The notes: generated from the letters alone by a model not told the origin. A stretch of 64,000 nt of DNA from Alentia gelatinosa (GCA_950022655.1 OX465584.1:54914789-54978788); one strand, 5' to 3'; shown: positions 35,201 through 43,412, counted from the stretch's first letter. A program made the numbers and translations.

Positions 35201-38200
35201 ATAATTTGATAAAAACTAGATCGGTGTAATGATTGAATATGCCACATATTCTCCCAAAGTTAGGGAAATCTTCTTCAATCCTGTCACAGATTGGATAATC
35301 GCCCTCCTCGAACATCCACACCCAAGCGGAAGTTTTCTGAAAAGAGGTATTTCCTAAGTTACAGTTTTGGGTGAAGTCTTTGGTTTTTGTTTGTAGACCG
35401 ACTATGGCTCCTGTGGTCCTGTGGACACCTGTGAATGCTTCTCCTTATTTCATAGTCTACTTGTCATCACATTACTAACACTATTAACCAATTATTTTGT
35501 AAGTTGGACTTTTATAGTTTTATATATTAACATGTTTAGATCATGGTCTTCATGACTCACTTTACTTTGTTTCTCATTGTCGACCATGAAGGTTAGTCAT
35601 TATTTTTAAGAGTTATAGGACTGGCTTCGCTATTTTCATTGGCTTGAGGAGGATTTGCTGTGTTATCAAAACCAATTATATTAATTTCTATGCAATGAAA
35701 TGTGCTACAGATATTCAGAGATGTCAGTTTTCAACTTTTGCATGGAAATCCACTTTTTCCTGTACAGTATATATATTGTTTCCCCATGGGCCAAACAAAG
35801 ATATTATTGATTTAGACTCATTTACGCCAATAAAACAGTGGTATGAACCTCCATACAGACGCCCAGCCCCATGCCATAGCCGACAGGGACATATTATCCA
35901 GATTTTCCTAATCTCTCTGAGGCAGAAAAATCCACATGAAAATATTTCCACTTTTTCCCCTGACCCCAACTGACATCCCTGAGATATGATTAACCGCAAC
36001 TCAAAAGAATCTGAAATGAACAATCCTTCTACACACTGGATGTAGATTTTATATAAAGTTCCATGTGATTTTGATTAGTTTTTGATTAGTTTTCAACCGT
36101 GCTAAATCAAAGAATGGAATAAAAATACAGTGAATAAATTCAGTGATGTGGATATAGAACTGAGTAATGGTGATGATTGATACACAGAGAAATATGGATA
36201 TATCAGATATCAAATTCAAGAGGCATGGAAGAGAAGAACAGATTTGAGAGAAATGTTCGCGATATGAAATTATTGCATTTTGCATTATATTATGAAGCCA
36301 AATTACTTTGGAACAATTTCAAATCTACTCGCGTCAGTGGCAGGCTTCCTTGTTTATTGTTTTAAATTTAGAAACTAACTTTTTGGAGAATGGTGTATAC
36401 GAAAAGTAGATATAAGACGCAACTACTCACCATTTGTTGTATGTATCAGTTATACGATATTCATAACATCATTTTACTAATTAACTGAAGGTTTCGATAT
36501 ATACTATTTGTGAGCATACATTTTTTGTCTTATAAAACTTCTCACCCTGCAGACCAACGGAAACAGATGAGAATGACGCATCTAGACTTCGGTTGAGGCG
36601 TAGTCCACGACTCCGGAAAACAATTCTCAGAAATCTAAACTCTCCCTCTAAACGTAAACTGGTCGGCAGGTAAGCTTCTGTCCATATGTCTTCCCAAATG
36701 ATTAATTTATCGGAGGAATAGCCTAGATTCATTTCGTAGAATTTGAATCAAAATTCCTCTGCCTAATGCGAGGTTTACCTTATGTTCCCGGTGACCCCGG
36801 CAGCCTCATTTTTCTGAATGGAAGCTAGAATATGCGTTTACACAGATTTATTGCGATTTACTGTTAGAATCATGTTTCATTTCTGTTATTAATTATAAAA
36901 TGGCTTTTGTTTAGGCAGACGAGCTCTCGGTAGTTTGATTTATAATATCTGATCGACTATTTGTAGGTGGTGAAGTATTAACAAGGAACTTCATCGAGAT
37001 CCGTAGATACTGAAAATATGCCATGAGTTTTGGTTGCGGAGTGATCGCACGAGGCAATGCCGAGTGAGATTATGTAGCAAACCAAAGTGAATGGCATATC
37101 TTCAGTGGCTATGGATCGAGCGCGGTTCAGGGTTTATCTCACCCCTATCACTGACCAATTGGCTAACATTTGTGGCATCATCCCCCATTGAGTATTTTCT
37201 TACACTACTCCATGGGTGTTGAATACGAGTTCCAAATGTTAAGTCTATGGGGAATAAAACACCAGGGGTGAGATGAATCAGTAGGCGAGGATTCACATCT
37301 GATGTTTCATTTAAATAAGTGAATGATTATTTACTTGTTTTGTGATTGTGAACTATAAATGAATTGTTGACTGACATACTGTGCACCTGTTGTCAAACTC
37401 TCGTGGTTAAGTGTTCACTTCCTTGCGGGTCTTTATGATAGTATTTGGAAACTGGCTTACTGTCTTTGTACGTCAAAAATATGTGGTAAAATTATTGATC
37501 AGATACATCCCGATGCCGGAGGCAGAGGGATGTATGTGATCAATAATTTTACCACGTATTTTGACGTACTAAGAGAGTCAGCCCGTTTTCGTATTATTAT
37601 ATACCTAAAAATGGCAAATTTCAGCTAGTCACGTGATCACATACCCCATACGTCACAGTGTCACGTACGGCTATACATACGTCATGGGTAGCGTCGGGCA
37701 GTATGTGTGGGTCATACGGCCATAGGTATATAATAATAAGTTTGGTTGGTGGTTGTGCTTGTTTAAGATATTCTTCTGTATATTTGCATGCATTTACAGG
37801 CGTTGTAAGAACTGTGAAATACGGACAGTAGCAGTATACAATTTCAAATGAACTATAATGATAAGAGCAGCAAATGCCTACAGTGTAAAAAACAAAAACT
37901 ATAAATAACGTGTATCTTATCAACATCTAGCTTCTTCGTCGCCTGGATATATCGAAGTAAAATTGCTAGAAAGAACAATAGCCTGTTATCGGAGGAAATC
38001 AAATCTTTAACAAAAAATTAAATTATTCTGCAGTGGAAGCTACAGAATAGGACTTTGACAATCAATTGTGTGGTACCACAAATAGGGTTCATAAATCAAC
38101 AAACTTATATATTTAGCTCTACGATATATGATTATATGAATTATATCCATTTTCTTTGTTACGAACATCAATAAGGAGAAAAGAAATATACTCTGAAAAT

Positions 38201-38901
38201 TCAGATACTGCTATGTTGAATCTTTATTTCTCAATAAAGTAGAAAAAATCTATATTTATAAAAATAAATCATCAAGTTTTCATTTGACTTCAGATATACA
38301 TGTAGATCTTATCATTTCAGCAACCAACTCATATGAAGTTTCTGTTAGTTTATTCATTGAGTATTAAGAGAAAACGTGGTTACTGAGCCCGAAGGGATGG
38401 CCATTCGAGGTCTTTTGATGCCATAAATACGTCCCGATGCCGCAGGCAGAGGGACGTATTTATGGTATCAAAAGGCCGAGAATGGCATCCCTACGGGCTC
38501 AGTCACTACGTTTTCTTATTATTACATACCTAGAAATCAAGAAAAACATCATTTTTTATACTTATTTATGTAGATTTCTACCTGAGACATTCACTAAGGG
38601 CACAGTGCGCCCGAATATTCACTACGGGCGCAGTGCACCCGAACATTATTTATACTACACCCCTAGTAGCGGGCAGTATTTCATACACGTTCGACCATAG
38701 GTATGTAATAATATCTCATCATTCCCTCCTTCCAGTGGTGCAGAGGTGCAGCTATCGTTCAAAGAGTTCAAGGCATCGAAACCACTCCGGCGCAGCCAGC
38801 GAAAGAACCAAGCGAATGAAGTCACACCGAGAGGTGCAAATAACGAGGCTGTCATGTCGAGTCCGGTAGAGCTTAAGTCGTTACTGTGTAAAACACAGTA
38901 G
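17240..38901 (+). CDS. TBC (Rab-GAP) domain protein, 13 coding exons, 708 aa
   Basis: Exons: 17240-17373, 19669-19825, 20755-20856, 21829-21991, 22918-23043, 23946-24072, 25267-25336, 26297-26411, 29247-29364, 32642-32841, 33480-34011, 36553-36669, 38736-38901. All join in phase and end ACA CAG TAG. N-terminal VIDYDEYGF at about residues 17-25 resembles the DxYGF segment of several TBC proteins. The TBC domain spans about 98-345: LLRQGVPSTVRSAVW opens it, then the arginine finger DRSFPTH (Arg187), the glutamine finger YCQGMSYL (Gln227) and SIWDLFMLDG. Both catalytic fingers are present, so GTP hydrolysis on a Rab is expected; the target Rab cannot be predicted. Residues 472-561 are nine 10-residue Gly/Arg/Ala repeats. 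The tail has basic clusters (EKRRRL, RLRLRRSPRLRK) and no further domain. An in-frame ATG at 17219 would add seven residues; 17240 has the better context (GAAATGG). The subfamily is unresolved; it is not obviously TBC1D1/4, EVI5 or USP6NL. Confidence 0.9.
18059..18871. mobile_element. 813-bp fold-back element in TBC intron 1
   Basis: The left end TGGACACTACGCTTCATAGC and right end (complement TGGACGCCCCGTTTCGTAGC) are inverted. The next blocks also pair: 'gttttcag', 'ttatgtcagaactctgtcaa' and 'ttgacgtaggaactt' on the left match complements at 18715-18830. The inner part carries repeated GTGTAGYGTCCA/TGGACRCCCCGCTT motifs in both orientations (18310-18605). It has long arms and no transposase. 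Confidence 0.7.
19854..20132. mobile_element. hAT-like MITE, CAGGGATGCCAG termini
   Basis: Left terminus CAGGGATGCCAGGTTTC and right terminus CCAACTGGCATCCCTG are inverted. Flanks AGACAATT and AGACACTT agree at 7 of 8 positions, fitting an 8-bp hAT duplication. The interior aligns with 40823-41105. It lies in TBC intron 2, 28 bp after the exon 2 donor. Confidence 0.65.
22030..22336 (+). mobile_element. Composite TIR + hairpin element, TTATCCTACCCC family
   Basis: TTATCCTACCCC at 22030 pairs with GGGGTAGGATAA at 22176-22187. The core CTCCATAGGCTTAACATTG is present. The hairpin at 22193-22336 has 'aaaccaaactcgagttagtc' against 'gactaactcttgtttggttt'. Its apex is 'ctctgctttgcctctcacagtaat'. It begins about 40 bp after the exon 4 donor. 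Confidence 0.8.
22385..22575. mobile_element. Partial hAT-like MITE
   Basis: The stretch from 'gtaaacaaagagaataaattgggcctcatcc' to 'tgaccccaactgacattctg' matches the right two thirds of the MITEs at 25888-26155 and 35716-35981. The left terminus is missing. Confidence 0.55.
23345..23945 (+). repeat. Tandem ~77-bp repeat carrying copies of the exon 6 splice acceptor
   Basis: About eight imperfect units share 'cattttgaaaagaaacacaatgtagatgagtagagtatcgttgactcgtgataaactctggatctgcaggcat'-like blocks. Unit ends (CAG) fall at 23430, 23507, 23584, 23661, 23734, 23868 and 23945. The last one is the real TBC exon 6 acceptor, and exon 6 itself begins GCATGTCG. The repeat unit thus includes the acceptor and the first bases of the exon, so the intron holds several decoy 3' splice sites. 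Confidence 0.75.
25020..25225. mobile_element. Partial hAT-like MITE
   Basis: The sequence 'atgtaaaacaaagaggatgaattagaactcatccataccaataaacagtagtt...ccatgacccaactgacatcctt' matches the central and right parts of the 25888-26155 MITE. It lies upstream of exon 7. Confidence 0.55.
25498..25786 (-). mobile_element. Composite TIR + hairpin element, TTATCTCACCCC family, reversed
   Basis: The hairpin at 25498-25639 (GAAACCCATGAAAGTTTAGG ... CCTAAACTTGAATGGGTTTC) precedes TTATCTCACCC at 25645. Its partner GGGGTGAGATAA is at 25775-25786, with AATGTTAAGTCTATGG near the right end. The apex is 'caaggcgaagccgcg'. Polarity is the same as other copies once reversed. Confidence 0.75.
25888..26155. mobile_element. 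hAT-like MITE, CAGAGATGTCAG termini
   Basis: Left CAGAGATGTCAGTTTTC and right CCAACTGATATCCCTG are inverted. The body is a close match to 35716-35981. It is non-coding and lies in intron 7. Confidence 0.65.
26918..27219 (-). mobile_element. Composite TIR + hairpin element, TTATCCTACCCC family, reversed
   Basis: The hairpin at 26918-27055 runs GAAACCAAACAAGAGTTAGT to ACTAACTCGAGTTTGGTTTA with apex 'gaggcaaagccgag'. The module at 27061-27219 runs TTATCCTACCC to GGGGTAGGATAA, with AATGTTAAGCCTATGGAG at its right. It is the reverse complement of the 22030 and 34817 copies. Confidence 0.8.
27394..27712. mobile_element. Fold-back MITE with ~95-bp inverted repeats
   Basis: GGTGCACCCCTCTCATAAAA at the left pairs with the right end ...TTATGAGAGGGGTGCC. 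The pairing continues through 'gagaagaattcttaac' and 'gttaagaattcttctc' to about 27490 and 27625. The unpaired centre is about 130 bp. It lies in TBC intron 8. Confidence 0.7.
27706..28215 (+). repeat. Intronic segmental duplicate, copy 1 (SINE-occupied)
   Basis: Blocks 'cctcctgatgtcatt', 'agctcgtctgggcctctagaatatcaaggtt', 'cccacattttgtatagccacataagtga' and 'aattccacttacaccca(t)' occur in order here and again at 28556-29105. Copy 1 is interrupted by the SINE at 27900-28143, copy 2 by the composite element at 28629-28892. Confidence 0.7.
27900..28143 (-). mobile_element. tRNA-derived SINE with poly(A) tail
   Basis: On the minus strand it begins 'agctcggtggccaagtggta', containing box A-like TGGCCAAGTGG. 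Box B-like GGTTCAAACCC lies about 50 bp later. A SINE body follows ('accaaagacttacacaaaaatggtaccc') and an 18-nt A-tail. Related copies lie at 45090-45297 (plus) and 12800-12894 (truncated). The uninterrupted target sequence survives in the duplicate at about 29040-29060. Confidence 0.85.
28250..28540. repeat. Diverged repeat related to the 14212-14791 insertion
   Basis: It ends 'catatgccagcagtcggtccagctgattgcatgtc', close to the right end of the 14196-14807 insertion. It also carries an internal T-run (28277-28288). Otherwise it is unrecognised. Confidence 0.4.
28556..29110 (+). repeat. Intronic segmental duplicate, copy 2
   Basis: It matches 27706-28215 in block order but lacks the SINE. 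It instead contains the composite element 28629-28892. The duplication therefore preceded at least one of these insertions. Confidence 0.7.
28629..28892 (-). mobile_element. Composite TIR + hairpin element, TATCCTACCCC family, reversed
   Basis: The hairpin at 28629-28747 pairs GTTTGAGTCTGAGTTTATTT with its right arm (...AAGCTCAAACTCAAAC) with apex 'cacgagtcgaagacgagtg'. The module runs TATCCTACCCC (28765) to GGGGTAGGATAA (28892) with CATGTTAAGCCTATGGCG. The stem differs entirely from other family members while the module termini are conserved. Confidence 0.75.
29131..29202 (-). mobile_element. 72-bp retroposed fragment with exact 17-bp duplication
   Basis: ATAGTCTATATATAGTG flanks it at 29114-29130 and 29203-29219. 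The insert is a T-run of about 28 nt plus 44 bp of sequence, i.e. the poly(A)-tailed 3' end of some RNA on the minus strand. The source is not recognised. It ends 27 bp before the right target copy abuts the exon 9 acceptor region. Confidence 0.7.
29445..29781. mobile_element. hAT-like MITE with a second nested left end
   Basis: CAGGGATGTCAGTTTTC occurs at 29445 and again at 29494. A single right terminus CCAACTGACATCCCTG ends near 29781. This is either nested insertion or an internal duplication. It lies in intron 9. Confidence 0.55.
30344..30808. mobile_element. TIR MITE, GGGGCCTGTTTTTCAG family
   Basis: Left GGGGCCTGTTTTTTAGTCGT and right (complement GGGGCCTGTTTTTCAGACAG) are inverted over about 16 bp. 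Interior blocks such as 'gtgaccatttcc', 'agtgaccgtttgg' and 'ggtcatgatcactgg' suggest further pairing. A related larger copy lies at 53585-54398. Confidence 0.65.
30860..32090. other. AT-rich intron with 'aacctataaaaacctat' repeats
   Basis: Short repeats of AACCTATAAAA occur around 30890-30950 and 31285-31375. The sequence 'cactggcatccctgg' at 31480 resembles a hAT-like MITE right end. No gene is seen; this is part of TBC intron 9. Confidence 0.4.
32114..32543. repeat. 26-bp direct repeats enclosing a (TCCC)n tract and a TIR element
   Basis: CGACAGTAGTGTATTTTTAT begins the repeat at 32114-32139 and at 32518-32543 (exact over 26 bp). Between them are about 155 bp of (TCCC)n at 32152-32307 and a 167-bp element at 32309-32475. 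That element has a 22-bp inverted terminus GTAGGTATTCATTGAACCGC. The structure ends about 100 bp before the exon 10 acceptor. Confidence 0.7.
33581..33850 (+). repeat. In-frame 30-bp coding minisatellite in TBC exon 11
   Basis: Nine 30-bp units encode (G[R/K]GR[A/V][A/T]GEAA)n. The period is a multiple of three, so unit gain or loss keeps the frame. Units 1-4 use GRGR and units 5-8 GKGR, showing ordered spread of variants. The antisense and alternate frames are open over the same stretch only because of this periodicity. Confidence 0.9.
34147..34440 (+). mobile_element. Composite element truncated at the hairpin apex
   Basis: TATCCTACCCC at 34147 pairs with GGTAGGATAA ending at 34357. The interior matches 12902-13065. 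The hairpin left arm begins at 34362 (GAAACCGAACTCGAGTTAG), but the sequence departs at the apex 'cactcggctac' near 34440 and the right arm is absent. Confidence 0.7.
34522..34637. repeat. Uninterrupted hairpin (empty site of the 8509-8754 unit)
   Basis: AGATAAAAGCGGTCGTATGC pairs with GCATACGGCCGCTTGTATCT. The apex reads 'cacatgctcagataattactacg', without the 246-bp unit found at the same place at 8509. The same TCCACCTATTAC module remnant lies at 34072. Confidence 0.75.
34817..35170 (+). mobile_element. Composite TIR + hairpin element, TTATCTTACCCC variant
   Basis: TTATCTTACCCC pairs with GGGTAGGATAA at 35014-35024. The core CTCCATAGGCTTAACATTAG is present. The hairpin at 35030-35170 runs 'aaaccaaacttgagttagt' to 'actaactctcgtttggttt' with apex 'actcggcttcgcctcgcgcagtaat', the clearest apex copy in the window. 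Confidence 0.8.
35716..35981. mobile_element. hAT-like MITE, CAGAGATGTCAG termini
   Basis: Left CAGAGATGTCAGTTTTC and right CCAACTGACATCCCTG are inverted, and the body matches 25888-26155. AGATAT lies on both sides. It is in TBC intron 11. From 35990 to 36552 nothing else is recognised. Confidence 0.65.
36994..37276 (-). mobile_element. Composite TIR + hairpin element, TTATCTCACCCC family, reversed
   Basis: The hairpin (about 36994-37118) pairs 'gatactgaaaatatgcca' with 'tggcatatcttcagtggc', with apex 'cacgaggcaatgccgagtg'. The module runs TTATCTCACCCC (37134) to GGGGTGAGATGA, with AATGTTAAGTCTATGGGG. It lies in TBC intron 12. Confidence 0.7.
37448..37740 (-). mobile_element. Composite element, TTATATACCT family, reversed
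   Basis: The hairpin at 37448-37590 has a stem of about 60 bp (GTACGTCAAAAATATGTGGT ... ACCACGTATTTTGACGTAC) and apex 'cccgatgccggaggcagaggg'. The module follows from 'gtattattatataccta' to 'cataggtatataataataag'. Confidence 0.75.
38370..38712 (-). mobile_element. Composite element ending 23 bp before the last TBC exon
   Basis: The hairpin at 38370-38515 (GAAAACGTGGTTACTGAGCC ... GGCTCAGTCACTACGTTTTC) has apex 'cccgatgccgcaggcagaggg'. The module 'ttattattacatacctag' to 'cataggtatgtaataat' ends at 38712. The exon 13 acceptor is at 38735, so the element supplies or lies next to the branch-point region. Confidence 0.75.
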
Positions 38902-38935
38902 TTTAAACCGCCCTAAGGGTTGTCTTCATATATAC

Positions 38936-39866
38936 AGGGATGTAAGTTTGCCGCCAACTGATGAAAATCCCAAATTTCATGATTTAAAATTTTTTTTTGA
39001 ATTATTTCCAAACAATTCGCCACATGGGCGGTCTTCCACTATTTGATCATAGTAGAGGTTACAACTTTCTTCGCGCATATGCGCTAATTTCCAAACAGTC
39101 AGCATATTGATACAATATTACACCTACCCTCCACCAATTCAGAAGGAAAGAATATGATGAAGCAGATGAGATGTGGTATTTATCTTAGCCTGGAATAAAC
39201 GTCCATAGGCTTAACATTAGGAACTCGTTCTCAACAGGCCTGCGAATACGGGAACTCATTCTCAACGGCTGGTAAACAGATAGATATTTCTGGGCTAAGA
39301 TAAAATCCGAAACATTTTCATGCTTGGTCTCAGTCCCCATTCGCCATCTCGTTTGGAGTTCTTCAGAATATTCACTCGGCTATCGCCTTCATATTACTGC
39401 ACACTCCAAACTCGATGGTGAACGAGGACACAGACCAAACACTCATCAGTTTCTTTCTTAATATTTCACATTGAAAAACTTTCAAGTCTTTTCACTGTAT
39501 TACTCTACCAAGACCAGACCTTCATTTAGGTATCAATGAAAATATCATAAAACATTAAAAAAAATCAACAATATTTACACTATGGCAGCACCTGGCTATA
39601 TCTTCATCAAATGGTCAGCAGTGAGGGGCTATATCTGCAAGAGATAGACATTGTTGTTAGAACATAATCCACACAAAATGATGTAAATGAAGTGATACTA
39701 AATATTAGAAATGCCTCGATCAATCTTCAAATACTAAAACTAATATAAAACAATGTAATTAAGACAAATAGCCCATTATATATATGAACAAAAAGATGCC
39801 ACAAATGCTTCTTTATTCAAAAGTTTTAAATTTCCCACTTTTTCATCATTCCTGACTGTCATCCCT
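38936..39866. mobile_element. hAT-like element with a composite element nested inside
   Basis: CAGGGATGTAAGTTTGCC at the left and TGACTGTCATCCCTG at the right are inverted, and TATATA lies on both sides. The composite element 39180-39453 is within it. The AT-rich remainder has no frame. It follows the TBC stop codon directly and may be part of its 3' UTR. Confidence 0.5.
39180..39453 (+). mobile_element. Composite TIR + hairpin element, TTATCTTAGCC family
   Basis: TTATCTTAGCC at 39180 pairs with GGGCTAAGATAA at 39292-39303. The core CGTCCATAGGCTTAACATTAG is present. The hairpin at 39309-39453 has 'cttggtctcagtccccattcgcc' against 'ggtgaacgaggacacagaccaa'. Its apex is 'cactcggctatcgcctt'. Confidence 0.7.
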
Positions 39867-39869
39867 GTA

Positions 39870-40820
39870 TATAGGAATAACTTCATGATCTATCTCCATA
39901 GACTTCATGAAGATTAAGGCTCCAAAGGCACAAAGACATCCAGTGTGATTCTGCTTGCTTTACCACTTGCATTCTAGACAAGTGAACTAAAGGCTGTGAT
40001 GGGGACAAACATATATGCTGGAATCTTCTTGGGAGATGTACAGAAGGTGCTATTTAATGTTTCGCAAGCATCCTCCCAGTTAAAGCTGTAATTAGCATGT
40101 TGAAAACTATATGGCTTAATCATGAGATACAACAGGGTTTATGACAAATTAGTGGTTTGTGCTTTTTGTATAATAATGTACCTAACAAATAGTAAAGCTT
40201 TAAGGATATTCTAATACAGAAAACACCACTATCTTTCGCTGTAAAATATTTGTCTGTTTTTTTTATAATACATTTGAGGTAATGTGCCAATCTTGCCTAT
40301 AGAGAGAGTGCACTTCCAATCAGTGATACTAATCGGGATTAAATTTTGTAAGCTCTAAAAAAATGCCAACTGTGATAGATTCACATTGCAAAACGCGAAC
40401 ATTAAACATTAAGGTGCGCATGTATCTATATTAAGAATATCAGAATTCATGCTTAAAGCTGGAAAAGAATTGTGAATATTCATAACTCAAGGCTACGGTA
40501 CTTAAATATCCAGGCAGAAGGTCACTAACCATCATACCATTATGATATTATAGATTAATACCAAGTAATCAATGTCATTCTTGGAGAATATATAGGTCCT
40601 GCTCCATTTCGCCAAATTATACTCCGATGCTGACCTGGGGTTTCTGCGGCTCGGTGCTGACTGGCGCTTTATGAGAGGTCAGTTTTTACATCTGGCCATC
40701 ACTGGTGGTAGTCCTTTGATGTGACATATCTTTACAGGGGTCAGGGGTCAAAAGCCGGTAACATTGAACAGGCAAACATCGGTTATGTACCAGATTTAAG
40801 ACCTTGCTACAGTGTACTAA
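39870..40820. other. No gene recognised
   Basis: AT-rich sequence with no convincing frame, RNA gene or repeat that I can name. Confidence 0.5.
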
Positions 40821-40822
40821 CT

Positions 40823-41105
40823 CAGGGATGCCAGTTTTCAATGTTTCCATTGAAATTCATGTTTTCATTTTCGGAATAGATAATATTTTATCCGTGTGTA
40901 ATATTGACATACCTACTTCTCTAGATTACCCAATTCACCCCCAGCCCATGATCCCCAACTGAACCTCCCCACTCTCCCATGTAAAAACTTGGGCTTTCCC
41001 TTGATCTCTTGATTCTCCACTGCAAAGGATATGCAAGTTTTAAACCCTGTATTGTAATAACAAGATATTTCAATGTTTTTCTCCTGACTCCAACTGGCAT
41101 CCCTG
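40823..41105. mobile_element. hAT-like MITE, CAGGGATGCCAG termini
   Basis: Left CAGGGATGCCAGTTTTC and right CCAACTGGCATCCCTG are inverted. The interior ('gtgtaatattgacatacc', 'gggctttcccttgatc') matches 19854-20132. ACTAAC occurs at both flanks. Confidence 0.7.
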
Positions 41106-41106
41106 A

Positions 41107-42960
41107 CTAACACAGTGATACATATTAAGTGTATATGAAGCTATGACTGTGTTTGTTGTTATGCCCCTGCATGGAGAGTGAGAAAACTGTGGAATGCATG
41201 ACTTGGTCTGAGCCACGCAGTAGAAGAGGGTGGCGCGGAGCATGCACCAGCCAGTTGCTCCCGGGCCACTCAAGAGACGACATGAGTGTCATATAACAGC
41301 ATCATCAGTAAATTGTATACACAATGAGAAGTACTAAAACATTTATACAAAGAACCTGTTGAGTTGTGTTCTGCGTGACACCAGAATGGGACTGAATTTG
41401 GCAATATGACATTTAATCTGAACATGATTTTGGTGATGTATATCTGCTTGTCATATTCTCTCTGCAAGATGTTGGATTTTGTTTAAGACAGTTGGTGTCA
41501 GTGACGAAACCGACCCGCCTATAAGGTCAGTAACTCAGTACTGGTTTATTACACCACAGCTTACTGAAAATTTGTGCAGAAGGAATTTCTCCCAGAATTG
41601 TCTTCTCAACAGTGTAGAATTATATGCATCAGGTCACAAACAAATCAGATTGATCCATCGAACATTAGCGTCTATACAACCTTCAGTATACACCTCATTT
41701 AAATTGTTTCACGTTCTTTGCCAAGCCACTCCAGTTGTTCCAGTTTGCTGTTTTTTTGGGTATATGCATATGAGATGGCATACACATACGAATTGCACTA
41801 GCCTTTGAAATTGCAAGATTGTTCGTTGTTTGAGCAAAAACCATATGGGTAAATTTTCTCAAGAAAGTAACCATTATCAATGGCTTTCAGACGAATTTAA
41901 AAATATAAATCATGTTTTTTATTGTGAAATGTGATGTAAGATACATTCATTTATTCAAAACATTTTCAATTACTGTACTTTATCTGCTGAAAAGAGCATA
42001 ATAATTAACTTAAATCTAATTTTGTATTTTTAGTAGTGCCGTCTCATGCCTCTAGAGACACAGCAATCACACCTAAAGTGTGAACGGTGAGAGATTGAAT
42101 TGCTGGAGCGAACTAGGGTATTATAGTCTAAACTAAGTCTGGGCTGTCTAAACTTCAAAGTTGATAATTGTTTTGGGATTCCCTTAGAAAAAAGATAGGT
42201 ATATGATAGCTAGGCCTGCAAATGTATTATTGTGTATCCAGTTTCGGTGTTCCTGTGTTATCTTCGGTATATCGAAAGTATTATTGAAGTGATATGCATG
42301 TATGTCACATCAAACTGTAGCTGTAATACTTTTGAATATAATGCAATCACTGCAATTTCTCTGGAAATAATATACACTAGTCCTATAAACATATTACACT
42401 CATACATTCAGTCATCCAATGCTAAATAATTTGTTGTCAGGTATTTGTTTTGCTGCAGGCTTTGGGGAACCAAGTAGATAATGTGCAAATCCAACCTGTG
42501 GAGAAAGGTCTATTTATACATGGGGACCATGGTGTTACATTTAAACCATGATATGCCAGATAATTCATATTCAGATACATGTATACAATTTGTACCATTG
42601 GATCAGCTGTTCCATCGTGATGCGATTTTCCTATCTATAGAATTTGCAGATCAAGTTTTATACAAGGAACAGGCACAGTTGCACAGCAGGTGGCTAGAGC
42701 ATTCTTTTTTTTTTTTTGGCTAGAATATTTTACATTGGATATTAGAAAATGAAATTATTAAAACATAGACTGTCAATTCAAGAGCATTGTGTGTTATTTT
42801 ATTGAAAAGAGTGACTTTCCAATTTGTCTAGATTATTAGATAGTTCTTTCGTTGGGGGTGGTTCAAGGTATTTTTTCCAACACATGATGGCAATAATACC
42901 TGCACTACTGCACTAGGGACAGCTTTGGGTAAAGAGTTTATTAATTATGAAATGTGTAAG
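41107..42960. other. No gene recognised
   Basis: A frame at 41479-41808 (109 codons) has no recognisable motif and no supporting splice context. Nothing else is identified. Confidence 0.4.
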
Positions 42961-42975
42961 CTATGCCCCCCCTCC

Positions 42976-42989
42976 CCACACACACACAC

Positions 42990-43062
<73 letters not shown>
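42976..43062. repeat. (CA)n microsatellite
   Basis: An almost pure CA run of about 85 bp, followed by 'tacatacatgcat'. The long His-Thr frame through it is an artefact of the repeat. Confidence 0.95.
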
Positions 43063-43346
43063 TACATGCATCTCTATAAGGCCACTCAAAAAAAACTTGT
43101 TTCTCATCTTTTTGTGAATTATAAGTCAACGTTGCTGTCTGGGTGTTGCCGTGACAGTTGGGGCAAAATTTGCCCCGAACCCAGGTATATCATGTTGGGC
43201 ATTATTGCAAAAGAGTTTAAATAATAGGAATAATCATGGAGGACACAATCGGTGTGGTTTCGAATCCTGCAAAATGTAAACATACTACATTGATACAGCT
43301 ATGTCATTGCTGTGACATCGTCGCATAGCAACCTGCATAGGTAAGG

Positions 43347-43412
43347 CTCGGAAAAATTACTGCCGACAGCCAAGGCCTTGGGCAGTAATTTTTCCAAGTC
43401 TCCCCTCGTCAC
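43347..43412. repeat. Hairpin with GGAAAAATTACTGCC arms
   Basis: 'ctcggaaaaattactgcc' pairs with 'gggcagtaatttttccaag' across 'gacagccaaggcctt'. The apex resembles the small palindrome of the composite elements (GCAGTAAT next to GCC-AAGGC), but no TIR module is seen beside it. Confidence 0.5.

Noticed and set aside
41479..41808. 109-codon plus-strand frame downstream of the TBC gene
   Set aside because: It has no recognisable domain, its codons look non-coding, and it has no conserved context.
42925..43224. 99-codon frame with a His-Thr run
   Set aside because: It is a product of the (CA)n tract. The flanks have no domain or splice context.
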